Virus record (IMG/VR): IMGVR_UViG_3300042868_007742
Coordinates: 1 to 24,068 of that record
Strand: one strand, 5' to 3'
DNA from: a virus
DNA: 24,068 nucleotides
In this document: piece after piece, positions 9,094-17,472 of the stretch
Layout: each line of letters starts with the position of its first letter
Numbering within the stretch: position 1 is the stretch's first letter
Notes under the pieces: generated by a model
Told to the model about the DNA's origin: nothing
Database searches by the model: none
The model's input: only the letters and a program-made list of their open reading frames with translations
Program-made: the position numbers and the translations under genes

Positions 9094-11899
9094 CGTTTAT
9101 TTCAAAGTGAACCGCAAAGTTCCCGATTTTTGCATATCCATCAGCGCTGTTGGACATCTTGATGCTGGCATGAGTCCCAATGGCAGTCGCCATGATTCTG
9201 CCGTTTGAGTAGGTGCTGTTTTGTATTTTCCCAATGTAGTCAAATGACTCAGGGGCAGATATATCAGACCCAACGTAGATGTCCCATTCTCCAATACATG
9301 CAGAGTCAACTGCTGATATTGTTTTGAAGTGGGCTGGCTTGCCGCCGTCCAAGTATGGCATCTGCACTTTAACAATGCTTTCGTCGTACCGGCTTCCGGT
9401 CAGCCCGCCGTAGGCGTACACGAAATTCCCAGACCTTGCGTATATCCTGTTGTTCAGCGTGCAAAGGTGCGAGATCTCTATCGGGATCCTGTCCGGACCT
9501 ACGGTTGGCATGTAAACGCTCCAAGCGTTGATTCCAGATGAGGGAAAGTACGAGTAGACGTACACCTTTGGGCCAACAGACAACCAATACCGGCCATCAA
9601 CCGGATCAATCAACCCAAACGCCGCGTCTCTTTTTAGGGAGCTCAATTGAGACACATCATACAGGATCATGTCGTCAATCGGGTTTCCAACGTCAGACAC
9701 AATCGCCACGTTTGACGCATCCCTTGCGCGAAGCGAACGAACGCCCAACTGGCTAAGGAAGTATGTGTCGATGTTTCCAAGCGACACCACAGAGTTTGGC
9801 GCAGATGTTCCGACGTTGTTAAGGATCTGCGAAAACGAGTTCAGCTTTGGGTCTGCGCTCATCGTCCACACTTGAACTGAAGACTCGCTGAAGATAGCCA
9901 GCTTGCCTTGATACAGCGCAATCGAGGTCAGTGCAGACGAGCCTGAATCCTGACTTGAAAGATTGATGACGCCGGCTCCGTTGATCGTGTCGTTTGTAAA
10001 CGCAGATGGTCCACCGTTTGTGGAGGTTTCTGAAAAGTACAGCAGCGACCCGGATGCGCTGTACATTTTATCCATGTGAGTGCGGCAAAACCTGCCGACA
10101 ACAGACGCTCCGGCCTGCGCTGTGTAGTTGACTGAGTCTATGGCTATCGTGAAGACGTCGTACTGCTCGTAGTCGCCCAAGATCTGGACAACAGTAAATT
10201 GAGGCGAGTCAGAGTCTGCTGGGGTTGTTGTGATCGTGATCCCCTGAGCAGCGCCGCCTCCATTAATGGAACTTGCCGTTACAGTGTAACTTGTGTTCTT
10301 TTTGAAGAACTGAATGAAGACCTTGTCATCAAGGCTTGTGGACTCGTAGACGCCATCAAGCTTGATCTGGAGCGCAAAGGAGGCCGCAATGCTTGCGGGA
10401 TCTCCACTTGAGGTTGCAATTGCGTCCCAAGACGTAACCCTTTTGCCATTGTAAAAGTGACTTATGACTCCGTTTTCAAATCTGGCAATTGCGTATATTT
10501 TGCCTTGAAAATTGTCAGCAGACAAAAGTTCTGTCATTTGAACTCCGCCAGAAAATCTTCTCGAAGGAGCGTACACAGATGCATCCCAGCTTGGTTGGCC
10601 GGGAGGGTAGGAGTACACTGGCATTGATGCAGACCACCCATAGTTAATTGTGGTCAATGGATTGTAGTAACTATCGTATGAAGTTATGGTTACATAGCCA
10701 GCGTTAGCAATTGCCGTAAGTTTGTTTGATACGCTGTTCTTGTTTATTGCATCAGCGAGCTGGTCCGCAGCATACCTTAACCACTCTTTTGCAGTTGGGT
10801 AATTTTTAATCTGCAGATCAGATGATGGGTAAAAAGAAACAAATGTTGAAAAAGAAACTTTTGGAGTTGCTGTTGCGTAATAAGACAGCGAATTTACCCC
10901 GCTTTGTGGCACTGCAACATATATCAAAGAGCTTTCGCCCGGATCATTTTCTGCTCCAACAATAAACAGGCATGATGCCTTTTGTGACGCTGGCAAAGGA
11001 AACACTGGCAAAGAACCATCCTCAATTACAACAGTGCATGGTTTTACTACTGTATCCTGTCTTGATAATAGACCTAATGGAGAGTGGGGAACCCAAAAAC
11101 CATCAATGCAGGGAAAAACAGCAAGGCCTACTCCAATTGATTCGTCATCTTTTCTTTTGCAACGCCTGACAACACCAAACTTAGCGTCAAGCGATCCGGT
11201 TTGTGGGGTTGAGCTGTTTGGGTTTGTATCTGAAGTCCAGTGAACACTACCAACGTAGTTTGAAAATGCATAACCTAAAAATATGGTACCAGACACAATG
11301 TCGTAAGGTCCATTTGGATATATGGCAAGCTTATAGGTTCCAGATGCATCTGTCCTAATTCTGTTTACTTTATAAAGCCCATTTGGAGGGGAGCCATAAG
11401 GACCACTAAGATTGGAAAATGTTATATGAAACGTCTGGTATGGAATTGTTGGCACCTCTCCTCCGGGCGGAATAGTCGCAATTAAAACGCCCTGCAAATC
11501 TGATTTGCGTGAAACAGACGGGTCGTAGGGCCTGTCATAAAACGTCATTACAAACGGGGCAACCTGAAGAGTGGACTGGTATCCCCCAGTGTCCAATTTC
11601 ATGTAGTTTACCCTTGGGACGTAGAAGCTTTCAGGGGCAGGACTGGGTGGAAGCGCCCCAAACACGTTTGGATCAAGAGAGTCGGCCGACCCAAAAACCC
11701 AAAGAGCTCCGTTTGCGGAATGAAGCCCGAACGTGCCTGTGGGAAGGTACGCAATTGCGTCAAACGCCTTGCGCTTTTCAATTTCCCCGCCCCTTGTTAT
11801 GTGGGCGTTTTCAAGCTGCTGCAATGTCCCCGGCTTTGACGTGAGCGCCATGCGGCGCGAGTCCAAGCCAGAATTGAAGTTTTCAATTAACAGGTACAT
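9083..11899 (-). CDS. Tail tubular protein B / nozzle protein, T7 gp12-like, 938 aa
   Basis: The N-terminus (NFNSGLDSRRMALTSKPGTL, then QQLENAHITRGGEIEKRKAF) has the pattern of podophage nozzle proteins: a statement of the ring loop, then 'ENA...RGG..EKRKAF'. The C-terminal half has beta-propeller-like Tyr/Ser/Gly-rich strands, for example DTYFLSQLGVRSL and RYWLSVGPKVYVYS. In T7, gp12 forms the hexameric nozzle at the tail tip that retains the DNA. The length exceeds T7's (about 794 aa). A GAGGA sequence lies just upstream of the ATG, and the start overlaps the gp11-like gene by 17 bases. The middle third (about 10430-11470, residues about 144-490) is markedly richer in A+T than its flanks, suggesting a separately acquired insertion domain. 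Confidence 0.85.
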   Translation of the reverse strand: MYLLIENFNSGLDSRRMALTSKPGTLQQLENAHITRGGEIEKRKAFDAIAYLPTGTFGLHSANGALWVFGSADSLDPNVFGALPPSPAPESFYVPRVNYMKLDTGGYQSTLQVAPFVMTFYDRPYDPSVSRKSDLQGVLIATIPPGGEVPTIPYQTFHITFSNLSGPYGSPPNGLYKVNRIRTDASGTYKLAIYPNGPYDIVSGTIFLGYAFSNYVGSVHWTSDTNPNSSTPQTGSLDAKFGVVRRCKRKDDESIGVGLAVFPCIDGFWVPHSPLGLLSRQDTVVKPCTVVIEDGSLPVFPLPASQKASCLFIVGAENDPGESSLIYVAVPQSGVNSLSYYATATPKVSFSTFVSFYPSSDLQIKNYPTAKEWLRYAADQLADAINKNSVSNKLTAIANAGYVTITSYDSYYNPLTTINYGWSASMPVYSYPPGQPSWDASVYAPSRRFSGGVQMTELLSADNFQGKIYAIARFENGVISHFYNGKRVTSWDAIATSSGDPASIAASFALQIKLDGVYESTSLDDKVFIQFFKKNTSYTVTASSINGGGAAQGITITTTPADSDSPQFTVVQILGDYEQYDVFTIAIDSVNYTAQAGASVVGRFCRTHMDKMYSASGSLLYFSETSTNGGPSAFTNDTINGAGVINLSSQDSGSSALTSIALYQGKLAIFSESSVQVWTMSADPKLNSFSQILNNVGTSAPNSVVSLGNIDTYFLSQLGVRSLRARDASNVAIVSDVGNPIDDMILYDVSQLSSLKRDAAFGLIDPVDGRYWLSVGPKVYVYSYFPSSGINAWSVYMPTVGPDRIPIEISHLCTLNNRIYARSGNFVYAYGGLTGSRYDESIVKVQMPYLDGGKPAHFKTISAVDSACIGEWDIYVGSDISAPESFDYIGKIQNSTYSNGRIMATAIGTHASIKMSNSADGYAKIGNFAVHFEINDAG

Positions 11900-12590
11900 A
11901 GTGGGAATCCTCGGTGCGCCTTGCCTTTAGCGTCCAGTCCCTGTTTGCGGAAGGCGTTTCCCCGCCCCCAAACACAAACGTCTGGGTGCGCTGCATCTGC
12001 GATTTGATCTTCGCAAAATGAGCCTGAGCAAATGCGTTTTTGGACTGCGCCTCTGGAGATTTCATTTTTGTCAGAAGCTCTGCCGCAGTGAACAAAACAA
12101 TCAAGGTCGCATCCACATCGGACACATCGTCCGGAGCAAGGAACGGGTTAAGGTTTCTGACAAACCTCCAGCGCATCGTCTGATAGTTTGCAGGCGCGGG
12201 CCAAACCTCATACTGATCCCCTTCCCAAAACCTCCACAGCAAAGCAGGATCTGCCCTGTAGGTGCCCTCTGGCATGGACGCGTTGTAAATGGTCGAGTTG
12301 AACCCGTATTTTACAGGCGTAAACGAGTTCGACCACTTAACCAGCGCCCCGATGATCCTGTCCCGGTTCAGCCTCTCGTTAAAAGAGTAGTACCGCTGCC
12401 CCGGAACAAGGGTCTCATCGGCTTCGATTATAAGATGAGGCCAGTTGAACATGTTGTAGATGATCTCTTGGTTCCTCCTTGCGAGGTACTCAATAGAAGG
12501 CAGCATTGAAATCCCCTGAGTCATGCTGGGGCTTGCCCCAATCTCAAGGCGAATGTCCTTCACAATCTCCAACAGTGTGGCCTGTTTCAT
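11883..12590 (-). CDS. Tail tubular protein A / adaptor, T7 gp11-like, 235 aa
   Basis: The protein has the signature layout of podophage adaptor proteins that join portal and nozzle: an N-terminal helix (TLLEIVKDIRLEIG), EYLARRNQEIIYNMFNWPHL, a strand with GQRYYSF, a WEGDQYEVWPAPANYQTMRWRFVRNL segment, then a helical AAELLTKMKSPEAQ region. Length is slightly above T7 gp11 (about 196 aa). The start ATG is two bases after the preceding stop, with only a weak GAG upstream. The stop lies inside the gp12-like gene, giving a 17-base overlap that fits their one-to-one assembly partnership. Confidence 0.85.
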   Translation of the reverse strand: MKQATLLEIVKDIRLEIGASPSMTQGISMLPSIEYLARRNQEIIYNMFNWPHLIIEADETLVPGQRYYSFNERLNRDRIIGALVKWSNSFTPVKYGFNSTIYNASMPEGTYRADPALLWRFWEGDQYEVWPAPANYQTMRWRFVRNLNPFLAPDDVSDVDATLIVLFTAAELLTKMKSPEAQSKNAFAQAHFAKIKSQMQRTQTFVFGGGETPSANRDWTLKARRTEDSHYVPVN

Positions 12591-12592
12591 CT

Positions 12593-12964
12593 TTACTCGG
12601 GATCTGTGGCTTCTACCTCTGCCTGCTTGCGCTTGCGGCCCTTGCTTGGGGCTTCAACGGGAGGCACAAAGCTGTCTCCAATATCGCTGAGTGTCTGCGG
12701 CAAGACAACCCCCATTCCGGGGAAAACAGAGCTGACCCAGCGCTCTGCTTTGCTGTCTGTCGCAGAGGAGTAAACGATATTCAGACGCTCAAGCTCAGAC
12801 CTGTTCGACACCTCGACGTCGTCCAGAACCTCAAGAACAGTAACAGCGTCAACGGCACCGTGAATGGCCCGGAGGAGCACAATTTCGGGCACAGACACCC
12901 CATCCTTTATGATGGTGTTGGTCATGTCTCCGTTCAGTTTGATCTCTACTTTGCAGAATTGCAT
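12593..12964 (-). CDS. Uncharacterised protein between capsid and adaptor genes, 123 aa
   Basis: I place the start at the ATG at 12964; a longer frame would run back through the terminator hairpin of the capsid gene and is unlikely. The protein has a beta-rich N-terminus (FCKVEIKLNGDMTNTIIKDG), a mixed middle and a basic tail (SKGRKRKQAE, then acidic residues). I do not recognise a family. It lies between the capsid gene's terminator and the gp11-like gene, a position that in podophages often holds small head-completion or head-tail proteins, but nothing in the sequence proves this. Its leader has no Shine-Dalgarno and instead holds tandem AACCAAAAA units. Confidence 0.7.
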   Translation of the reverse strand: MQFCKVEIKLNGDMTNTIIKDGVSVPEIVLLRAIHGAVDAVTVLEVLDDVEVSNRSELERLNIVYSSATDSKAERWVSSVFPGMGVVLPQTLSDIGDSFVPPVEAPSKGRKRKQAEVEATDPE

Positions 12965-12987
12965 ATTTGGTTTTTGGTTTTTGGTTA
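12965..12987 (-). promoter_or_regulatory. SD-less leader with tandem AACCAAAAA repeats before the 123-aa gene
   Basis: Read on the minus strand, the bases before the ATG are AACCAAAAACCAAAAACC followed by AAAT, that is three ACC-A-rich units with no purine-rich Shine-Dalgarno. Related AACCA-plus-A-tract leaders precede the portal, scaffold and 86-aa genes. The leader lies between the capsid terminator and the start codon. A role in non-SD initiation is an inference. Confidence 0.5.
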
Positions 12988-12989
12988 CA

Positions 12990-13027
12990 ACAAAATGGGG
13001 CGACCTCCACTTGGAGGCCGCCCCATT
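12990..13027 (-). terminator. Intrinsic terminator after the major capsid gene
   Basis: A 15-base stem (12994-13008 with 13013-13027) with one internal mismatch and a four-base loop lies 20 bases beyond the capsid stop. On the minus strand the stem is GC-rich in its core and is followed by TTTTGTTGT, a modest T tract. Such a partial terminator after the capsid gene is common in podophages and would raise capsid transcript relative to downstream tail genes. Confidence 0.7.
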
Positions 13028-13047
13028 GCTATCAGGCAGGCTGCTGT

Positions 13048-14136
13048 TTAGGCAACCGCATACACGCCAGAGCTGTTGAGCTGGCGAGCGACAGTGCCGC
13101 CCGTCCAAGTCATGGCCCGGTACAGTGTGTACTTGTCATACGGGCGGGCCGGGGTGTGGGTCTTCCGGTCTTCACCTTCCATGACGTACAACTGGATCGC
13201 ATCAGAGTCGATCATGTAGCAGCGCTTGGAGTAATCCACAGCACTGCCAGTGATCGCTTGAAGGTCGTCCAGCGTAGGATCGTACTCGAACGTGCCAAGG
13301 CCGCGCAGGCTGATCTTGGCCATGCCGATGTCCGTTTTGCCCTCAGACTTGAAGCCCTCAAGGGTGTAGTACCCTTTTTCGTGGACTTCAGATTCCAAGG
13401 CCTCAATGAACTTCGATCCGCACAGGATAACGGTGGGCTTGCCGCCGTAACGAGTGAGCTGGCGAACTTCCTTGCGCAGGAACTTCGTGAGCGTCTGGCC
13501 ACTGGGGCTTGCGGTGATGGTGTTTGCACCAACAGCCGCACGGTTGCGCCAGTAGAAGAAGCCCTTGTTGTCCACCGTGGTGGCGCGAGAAAGGCCGCCC
13601 AGCGTGCCAGTCGTGGGGTCGTCAGCAATGAAGCCGGTGATCCCAGCAACAAGCTTGGCGTCCTGTGCGCCATCGCGCCAGAGCATGTTGTTGAAGGTAC
13701 GAGCCCAGCCTTCTGCCATGTCGTCCAACTTGTCTTCAAGCAGGCCCACCAGACGAGTCATCTCAATGTTGGTGTGGTCAGTTGTCTTCGCGCCATTTGT
13801 CGAATCAATGACGGTAATCCCGTCACGCTTCAACTCAGACAGCGTAACAGTGATGCCGGCGTGGATTTCTTTCCAAGGAAAGTTGACGCGCTTGAGGTTT
13901 GCTGGGTTTGCGTACACGACGGTGTCGTCGTGACTGAAACCGGCGATTGCAGTGGTGTAATCACCCTTCACAGGAAGGTCGATTGAGCCCTTGCCGCCGG
14001 GGAAGGTCTTCTGACGCCGCATATAGTGGTCGAGCAGAGGACGATTTTGGATGGTCTGAGCAAACGCCGGCCCCTTGATATAGAAGTCGAGAGCAGCGTT
14101 CGCAATGTTGGTGATTTCAGCTTGTGAAAATGCCAT
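13048..14136 (-). CDS. Major capsid protein, 362 aa
   Basis: The order portal, acidic scaffold-like protein, then this gene identifies it as the major capsid protein. It starts MAFSQAEITNIANAALDFYI, with RRQKTFPGGKGSIDLPVKGDY in the region where HK97-fold capsids have the extended E-loop, and ends with a beta-rich domain containing CYMIDSDAIQLYVMEGEDRKTHTPARP. GC content is high (38 of 60 bases in the row 13441-13460 onward) and the codon choice is strongly biased, as expected for a highly expressed gene; this also creates long spurious antisense frames. The leader (GTAAAACGCAATCTAT before ATG) has no Shine-Dalgarno, which is odd for a capsid gene. A terminator hairpin follows. Confidence 0.85.
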   Translation of the reverse strand: MAFSQAEITNIANAALDFYIKGPAFAQTIQNRPLLDHYMRRQKTFPGGKGSIDLPVKGDYTTAIAGFSHDDTVVYANPANLKRVNFPWKEIHAGITVTLSELKRDGITVIDSTNGAKTTDHTNIEMTRLVGLLEDKLDDMAEGWARTFNNMLWRDGAQDAKLVAGITGFIADDPTTGTLGGLSRATTVDNKGFFYWRNRAAVGANTITASPSGQTLTKFLRKEVRQLTRYGGKPTVILCGSKFIEALESEVHEKGYYTLEGFKSEGKTDIGMAKISLRGLGTFEYDPTLDDLQAITGSAVDYSKRCYMIDSDAIQLYVMEGEDRKTHTPARPYDKYTLYRAMTWTGGTVARQLNSSGVYAVA

Positions 14137-14156
14137 ATAGATTGCGTTTTACTAAA

Positions 14157-15200
14157 TTAACCACCCATTGCCATTTGGGCCGCTTCCATAAGCGTCCTTG
14201 GGGCGCGGGTGGCGTTGGTTGCCGATGATGCAGAGCTCCCCACTGACCGCATTGGCTGTCTGCGAGGCGAAAGGCTTCCAAGGGAAGCATTTACATCTGC
14301 ATAAGCCCTTTCCGCGATTGCAACTGCTTCTCGCGGACTGCGAGGTTGGTGCTGCGTAAGAAGCACCCGCACACGGTCACTAATTAGCCCTGCCTTGTGT
14401 TGGTAGTCTGGATCTCGCGATTTCACACTGGCCTCCCAAGAGTTGACCGTCGTAGCAATTGACTCAACGTGCTGCTGGTGCTGCTGGTTTTGCAAGTATT
14501 GCTCTTGCTGGACCTGCTGCGCCTGCTGTCGCTGCGCCAAAAAAGCCGCTTGGTTTCTCTGTTTGGCCAACTCAACTGCCGTTTGACGGTCAATAAAGCC
14601 CTCTTGGACTTTGTGGGCAATGTCGTCCGGCAGCGCCTCTCCGGCAAACTGACGCAACCCATTGTAGTGGGGGCGCAGCGCCTCAAGTGCGGCCAACGGA
14701 TTGTTCTTCATCAACGCCATGATCTCCATGCCCTTTTCCACCTCTTGGGTAGAAAGGCCATTGTGAGCCATGTACTGGAGAACTTCGTTAAACTGGGTTG
14801 CGGCACCCTTGTAGGTGTCGCGCTCCTGAATTACCTGCTTCCAGCGCGGATGATTGTGAAACGGCAGCTTTGAGTCATCTTCTTCGGGTTGCTGGGTAGA
14901 GCCATCTCTGGATGCCTCGCCGCCCGTAGCGAATGAATCGCTCGAATTACTACCTGCCGAATTGGACGTTGATCCGGCACCCTCCGATTTGGGCTCTACG
15001 GCGTTGCGCACCGCAGACAGCAAATCCTCAGGCTCTTTAGCGTCCTGCTTCTCGATTGTCGGGGACGAGGCCGACGTAGCGTCATTACTTTCAATGGGCA
15101 CCGTGTCGCCAAAGCCAACCGGAGTTGGCAATGGAGGCTCAGAGCTTGTCTGTGGTGTCTGCTCGGGTGCCGACGAAGCACCTTCACTATTTAGCGTCAT
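14157..15200 (-). CDS. Scaffold-like protein, 347 aa
   Basis: This gene sits between portal and capsid, the classic scaffold position. The N-terminal 110 residues are low-complexity Ser/Glu/Pro/Thr. Then comes FHNHPRWKQVIQERDTY (about 114-130), a segment typical of phage scaffold or capsid-assembly proteins ('HPRW..V..ER'). A helical region with a long Gln-rich coil lies at about 205-255, and the C-terminus has SPRRQPMRSVGSS and ends AAQMAMGG. Scaffolds assist procapsid assembly and then leave. The start ATG lacks a Shine-Dalgarno and is preceded by AACCAACATAAAAACAAAAT. Twenty bases separate its stop from the capsid start. Confidence 0.8.
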   Translation of the reverse strand: MTLNSEGASSAPEQTPQTSSEPPLPTPVGFGDTVPIESNDATSASSPTIEKQDAKEPEDLLSAVRNAVEPKSEGAGSTSNSAGSNSSDSFATGGEASRDGSTQQPEEDDSKLPFHNHPRWKQVIQERDTYKGAATQFNEVLQYMAHNGLSTQEVEKGMEIMALMKNNPLAALEALRPHYNGLRQFAGEALPDDIAHKVQEGFIDRQTAVELAKQRNQAAFLAQRQQAQQVQQEQYLQNQQHQQHVESIATTVNSWEASVKSRDPDYQHKAGLISDRVRVLLTQHQPRSPREAVAIAERAYADVNASLGSLSPRRQPMRSVGSSASSATNATRAPRTLMEAAQMAMGG

Positions 15201-15219
15201 ATTTTGTTTTTATGTTGGT
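15201..15219 (-). promoter_or_regulatory. SD-less A-rich leader before the scaffold gene
   Basis: On the minus strand the start codon is preceded by AACCAACATAAAAACAAAAT, with no purine-rich Shine-Dalgarno in the 25 bases upstream. It shares the AACCA element and the A/C-rich run ending in AT before ATG with the leaders of the portal and 123-aa genes. Confidence 0.45.
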
Positions 15220-15239
15220 TCTACGGAAAATCAAGAGGG

Positions 15240-17459
15240 TCAACCCATATTTGAGGCGGAATTTTGCATTGGAGCAGATCCTCCTACTGTTTGAGATGGC
15301 CCCGGAAGGGGCGCAGCGCCCGGTTGTCTGGGCTGCTCATTCTGCGCGCCCTCGGCTCCTTGTGCGTTTGGATCTTGCTCAGAACCAGCGGCCACTGCCA
15401 TCTGCTTCTGAGAGTTCATGGCAACAATTGACTGAAGCCCGGCAACTAGCGCGTCTGTAGTGTCCAAGTTGTCATCCATGCGCATGATTGCCTGTTTCAG
15501 CAGCCAGCTTGGGTCGAGGCCCGGAATTTGCATTATAATTGGCGCAAGTTGCTGGAAGTTTGCAACTTCTGCTGCTTTGTTTGGGCGTCCGGATGAACCA
15601 GCTTCAATTTCAAGCACCAGCTCGTCTGCAATTTCCTGCGCAGACATAACTGGCCAGACAGCTCCGGGTCCAACAATCTTTTTGACCGTTTCCTCGTTCA
15701 GGTTTGCCAACATGATCTGACCGCAGGCCCGAGCCATCTCAGACAGTAGGTCATCAAGGTCATCAATGTTTGAAGAGATAGCCGCAGACCGGCTCGATTC
15801 TGCAATTGAAGACTGCGTGGCAGTGGCGCTGTTTGTGCCGCCCATGTTGGCCTCTTGGCCACCCACCGTCTTAAGTACGTCATCAAAAATGCCATTTGTC
15901 TCGTACAACGCTGGGTCGATGGGCGCCGGTTTGATGGCCTGAATAACCTCAGACACGCTTTGTCCGGGCTGAAGGGCATTCAGCACCACTACAGCGTTGT
16001 TTGGTCGCGTCTGGAGCTTTTGGACATCCTCTTCATCGAGCATGCCGTTTGGCACGGCGTAAACGGGTCGGTTTGCGATACGGTGCTCGCGTAAGGCCTG
16101 CCGAGAGCGATTGAACTCTTTCTGCATGGGAGCCAAGAGCTCCACATCAGACGGCGGGAAAATTCGACGCTCGTTTTCAATGTCATTAAACGTCAGCGAA
16201 AAGAATGGCCAGAAACGCTCAAGCTGCACATCAGGGGCGCTTGGCTCCTCAAGGAACTCTGGGTAGCCATCGCACACCTTGTAAAGCATGCCGTCTGTTT
16301 TTGAGTAGATTTCCCAGACAACACACATGTCTTTGTCTCCGGGCTCCTTTTGGCGTCTCAAAGGGTTTTCGGCAGGAGCTTCCGGACGGTATGCCGTGTA
16401 GCTCTTTCCGATGTCCACGTTGTAGATCTCCTTCATGTCATCCTTGGACAAGATGAACTCCTGAGCCACCCATTGCGCACCAATGAAGGTGCGAATGTTG
16501 CGGCAGCGCGGGTCAATAATTACCGAAGTTGACGCCGGGAAATCAAAGATTAGCCCCTCTTTGAGGATTTGATCCGGCTTGGCGCGCAGCTCATCAAGAA
16601 GAATGCGAAGCTGCTCGGTTTCGGGGTCATCTTGAGTGATCTTTTCGTCGATTTTGTCTGCGGAGATGCGCTTCAACATCGCAATCCGCTGTGTCACGTC
16701 CGTGATCTTTTCTACGTCCTCAGGGCGCTTTTGCAGGATCCGCTGGAAGCCGACTTTCATGTAGGCAACCGAGCAGGTGCAGGCCCGCCGGATCATCTGC
16801 TTTACCTGAAGCTTAAACCCCGGCTCCTGCTGATGGATGTAGTAATGGAACAGAATCTCCATGGTCTTGGCGATCTTGTCCAGCATCTGACGCCTCTGGA
16901 AGCCCTGCATGGCGTCCTGAATCATGGACTGCGACTGCATGCCCACAGACGGGTCAACAAGGCCCATGGATGCGCCTTGTAGCGACTGCATTGCCGAGTT
17001 CAGGGACTGCATGTTTTCGTCCCATACAGCGAAGTCTAAAGTCTTTCGGCGCTTGCAGACGGCTTTTGGGTTTTTCGCGTACAGCGCAGCTACTTTTTGC
17101 TGAAGATGCCGCTGCACGATGTTTGCGACATACTTGTCTCGCGACTCACTGTCACTTGGCCACTGGTTGCCATGGACAAAGTCCATGTTTGAACGCATCC
17201 GCTTAAAGTCATCTCTCCAGTGCTCTTTTGCCGCAGTGACAAGCGAGGTCCATCGCTTTACCAGAGCCCTGCGATTTGGCTCCGGATCCGGGTCAATACG
17301 ACGAATTAGACCACTTGCTTCCTCGCTGTTTTTTGAGCCCACATCAAGCGACTCCTGCTCGGTGCCCGGCACCTCAAAGCCAGATAACGCTCCCTGCGCA
17401 GCCGGAAGCCCCTCTCCCGGCCCCGAGTTTGGTTCCTGTCCCTGAAAAATGTGTGCCAT
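15240..17459 (-). CDS. Portal protein, 739 aa
   Basis: The protein directly follows the large terminase and has the helical, Gln/Arg-rich organisation of portals. Recognisable parts are an N-terminal helix pair around KEHWRDDFKRMRSNMDFVHGNQW, YVANIVQRHLQQKVAALYAKNPK, a central wing with FPASTSVIIDPRCRNIRTFIG and WEIYSKTDGMLYKVCDGY, then ANRPVYAVPNGMLDEEDV and a helical stem/crown with GGTNSATATQSSIAESSR. It forms the dodecameric DNA channel in the capsid vertex. At 739 aa it is clearly longer than T7's portal (about 536 aa) and closer in size to P22-type portals, so the head may not be of T7 ancestry. The start lies 11 bases after the TerL stop and lacks a Shine-Dalgarno. Confidence 0.85.
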   Translation of the reverse strand: MAHIFQGQEPNSGPGEGLPAAQGALSGFEVPGTEQESLDVGSKNSEEASGLIRRIDPDPEPNRRALVKRWTSLVTAAKEHWRDDFKRMRSNMDFVHGNQWPSDSESRDKYVANIVQRHLQQKVAALYAKNPKAVCKRRKTLDFAVWDENMQSLNSAMQSLQGASMGLVDPSVGMQSQSMIQDAMQGFQRRQMLDKIAKTMEILFHYYIHQQEPGFKLQVKQMIRRACTCSVAYMKVGFQRILQKRPEDVEKITDVTQRIAMLKRISADKIDEKITQDDPETEQLRILLDELRAKPDQILKEGLIFDFPASTSVIIDPRCRNIRTFIGAQWVAQEFILSKDDMKEIYNVDIGKSYTAYRPEAPAENPLRRQKEPGDKDMCVVWEIYSKTDGMLYKVCDGYPEFLEEPSAPDVQLERFWPFFSLTFNDIENERRIFPPSDVELLAPMQKEFNRSRQALREHRIANRPVYAVPNGMLDEEDVQKLQTRPNNAVVVLNALQPGQSVSEVIQAIKPAPIDPALYETNGIFDDVLKTVGGQEANMGGTNSATATQSSIAESSRSAAISSNIDDLDDLLSEMARACGQIMLANLNEETVKKIVGPGAVWPVMSAQEIADELVLEIEAGSSGRPNKAAEVANFQQLAPIIMQIPGLDPSWLLKQAIMRMDDNLDTTDALVAGLQSIVAMNSQKQMAVAAGSEQDPNAQGAEGAQNEQPRQPGAAPLPGPSQTVGGSAPMQNSASNMG

Positions 17460-17472
17460 ATTTTTGGTGGTT
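17460..17472 (-). promoter_or_regulatory. SD-less leader AACCACCAAAAAT before the portal gene
   Basis: The bases immediately before the portal ATG on the minus strand read AACCACCAAAAAT and overlap the TerL stop codon region. There is no purine-rich Shine-Dalgarno. The element matches the AACCA-plus-A-tract pattern of three other starts in this window. Confidence 0.45.

Noticed and set aside
12967-13986. 339-codon plus-strand open frame
   Set aside because: It is antisense to the capsid gene, whose GC-biased codons leave the opposite strand open; the product is Arg/His/Val-rich without domain features.
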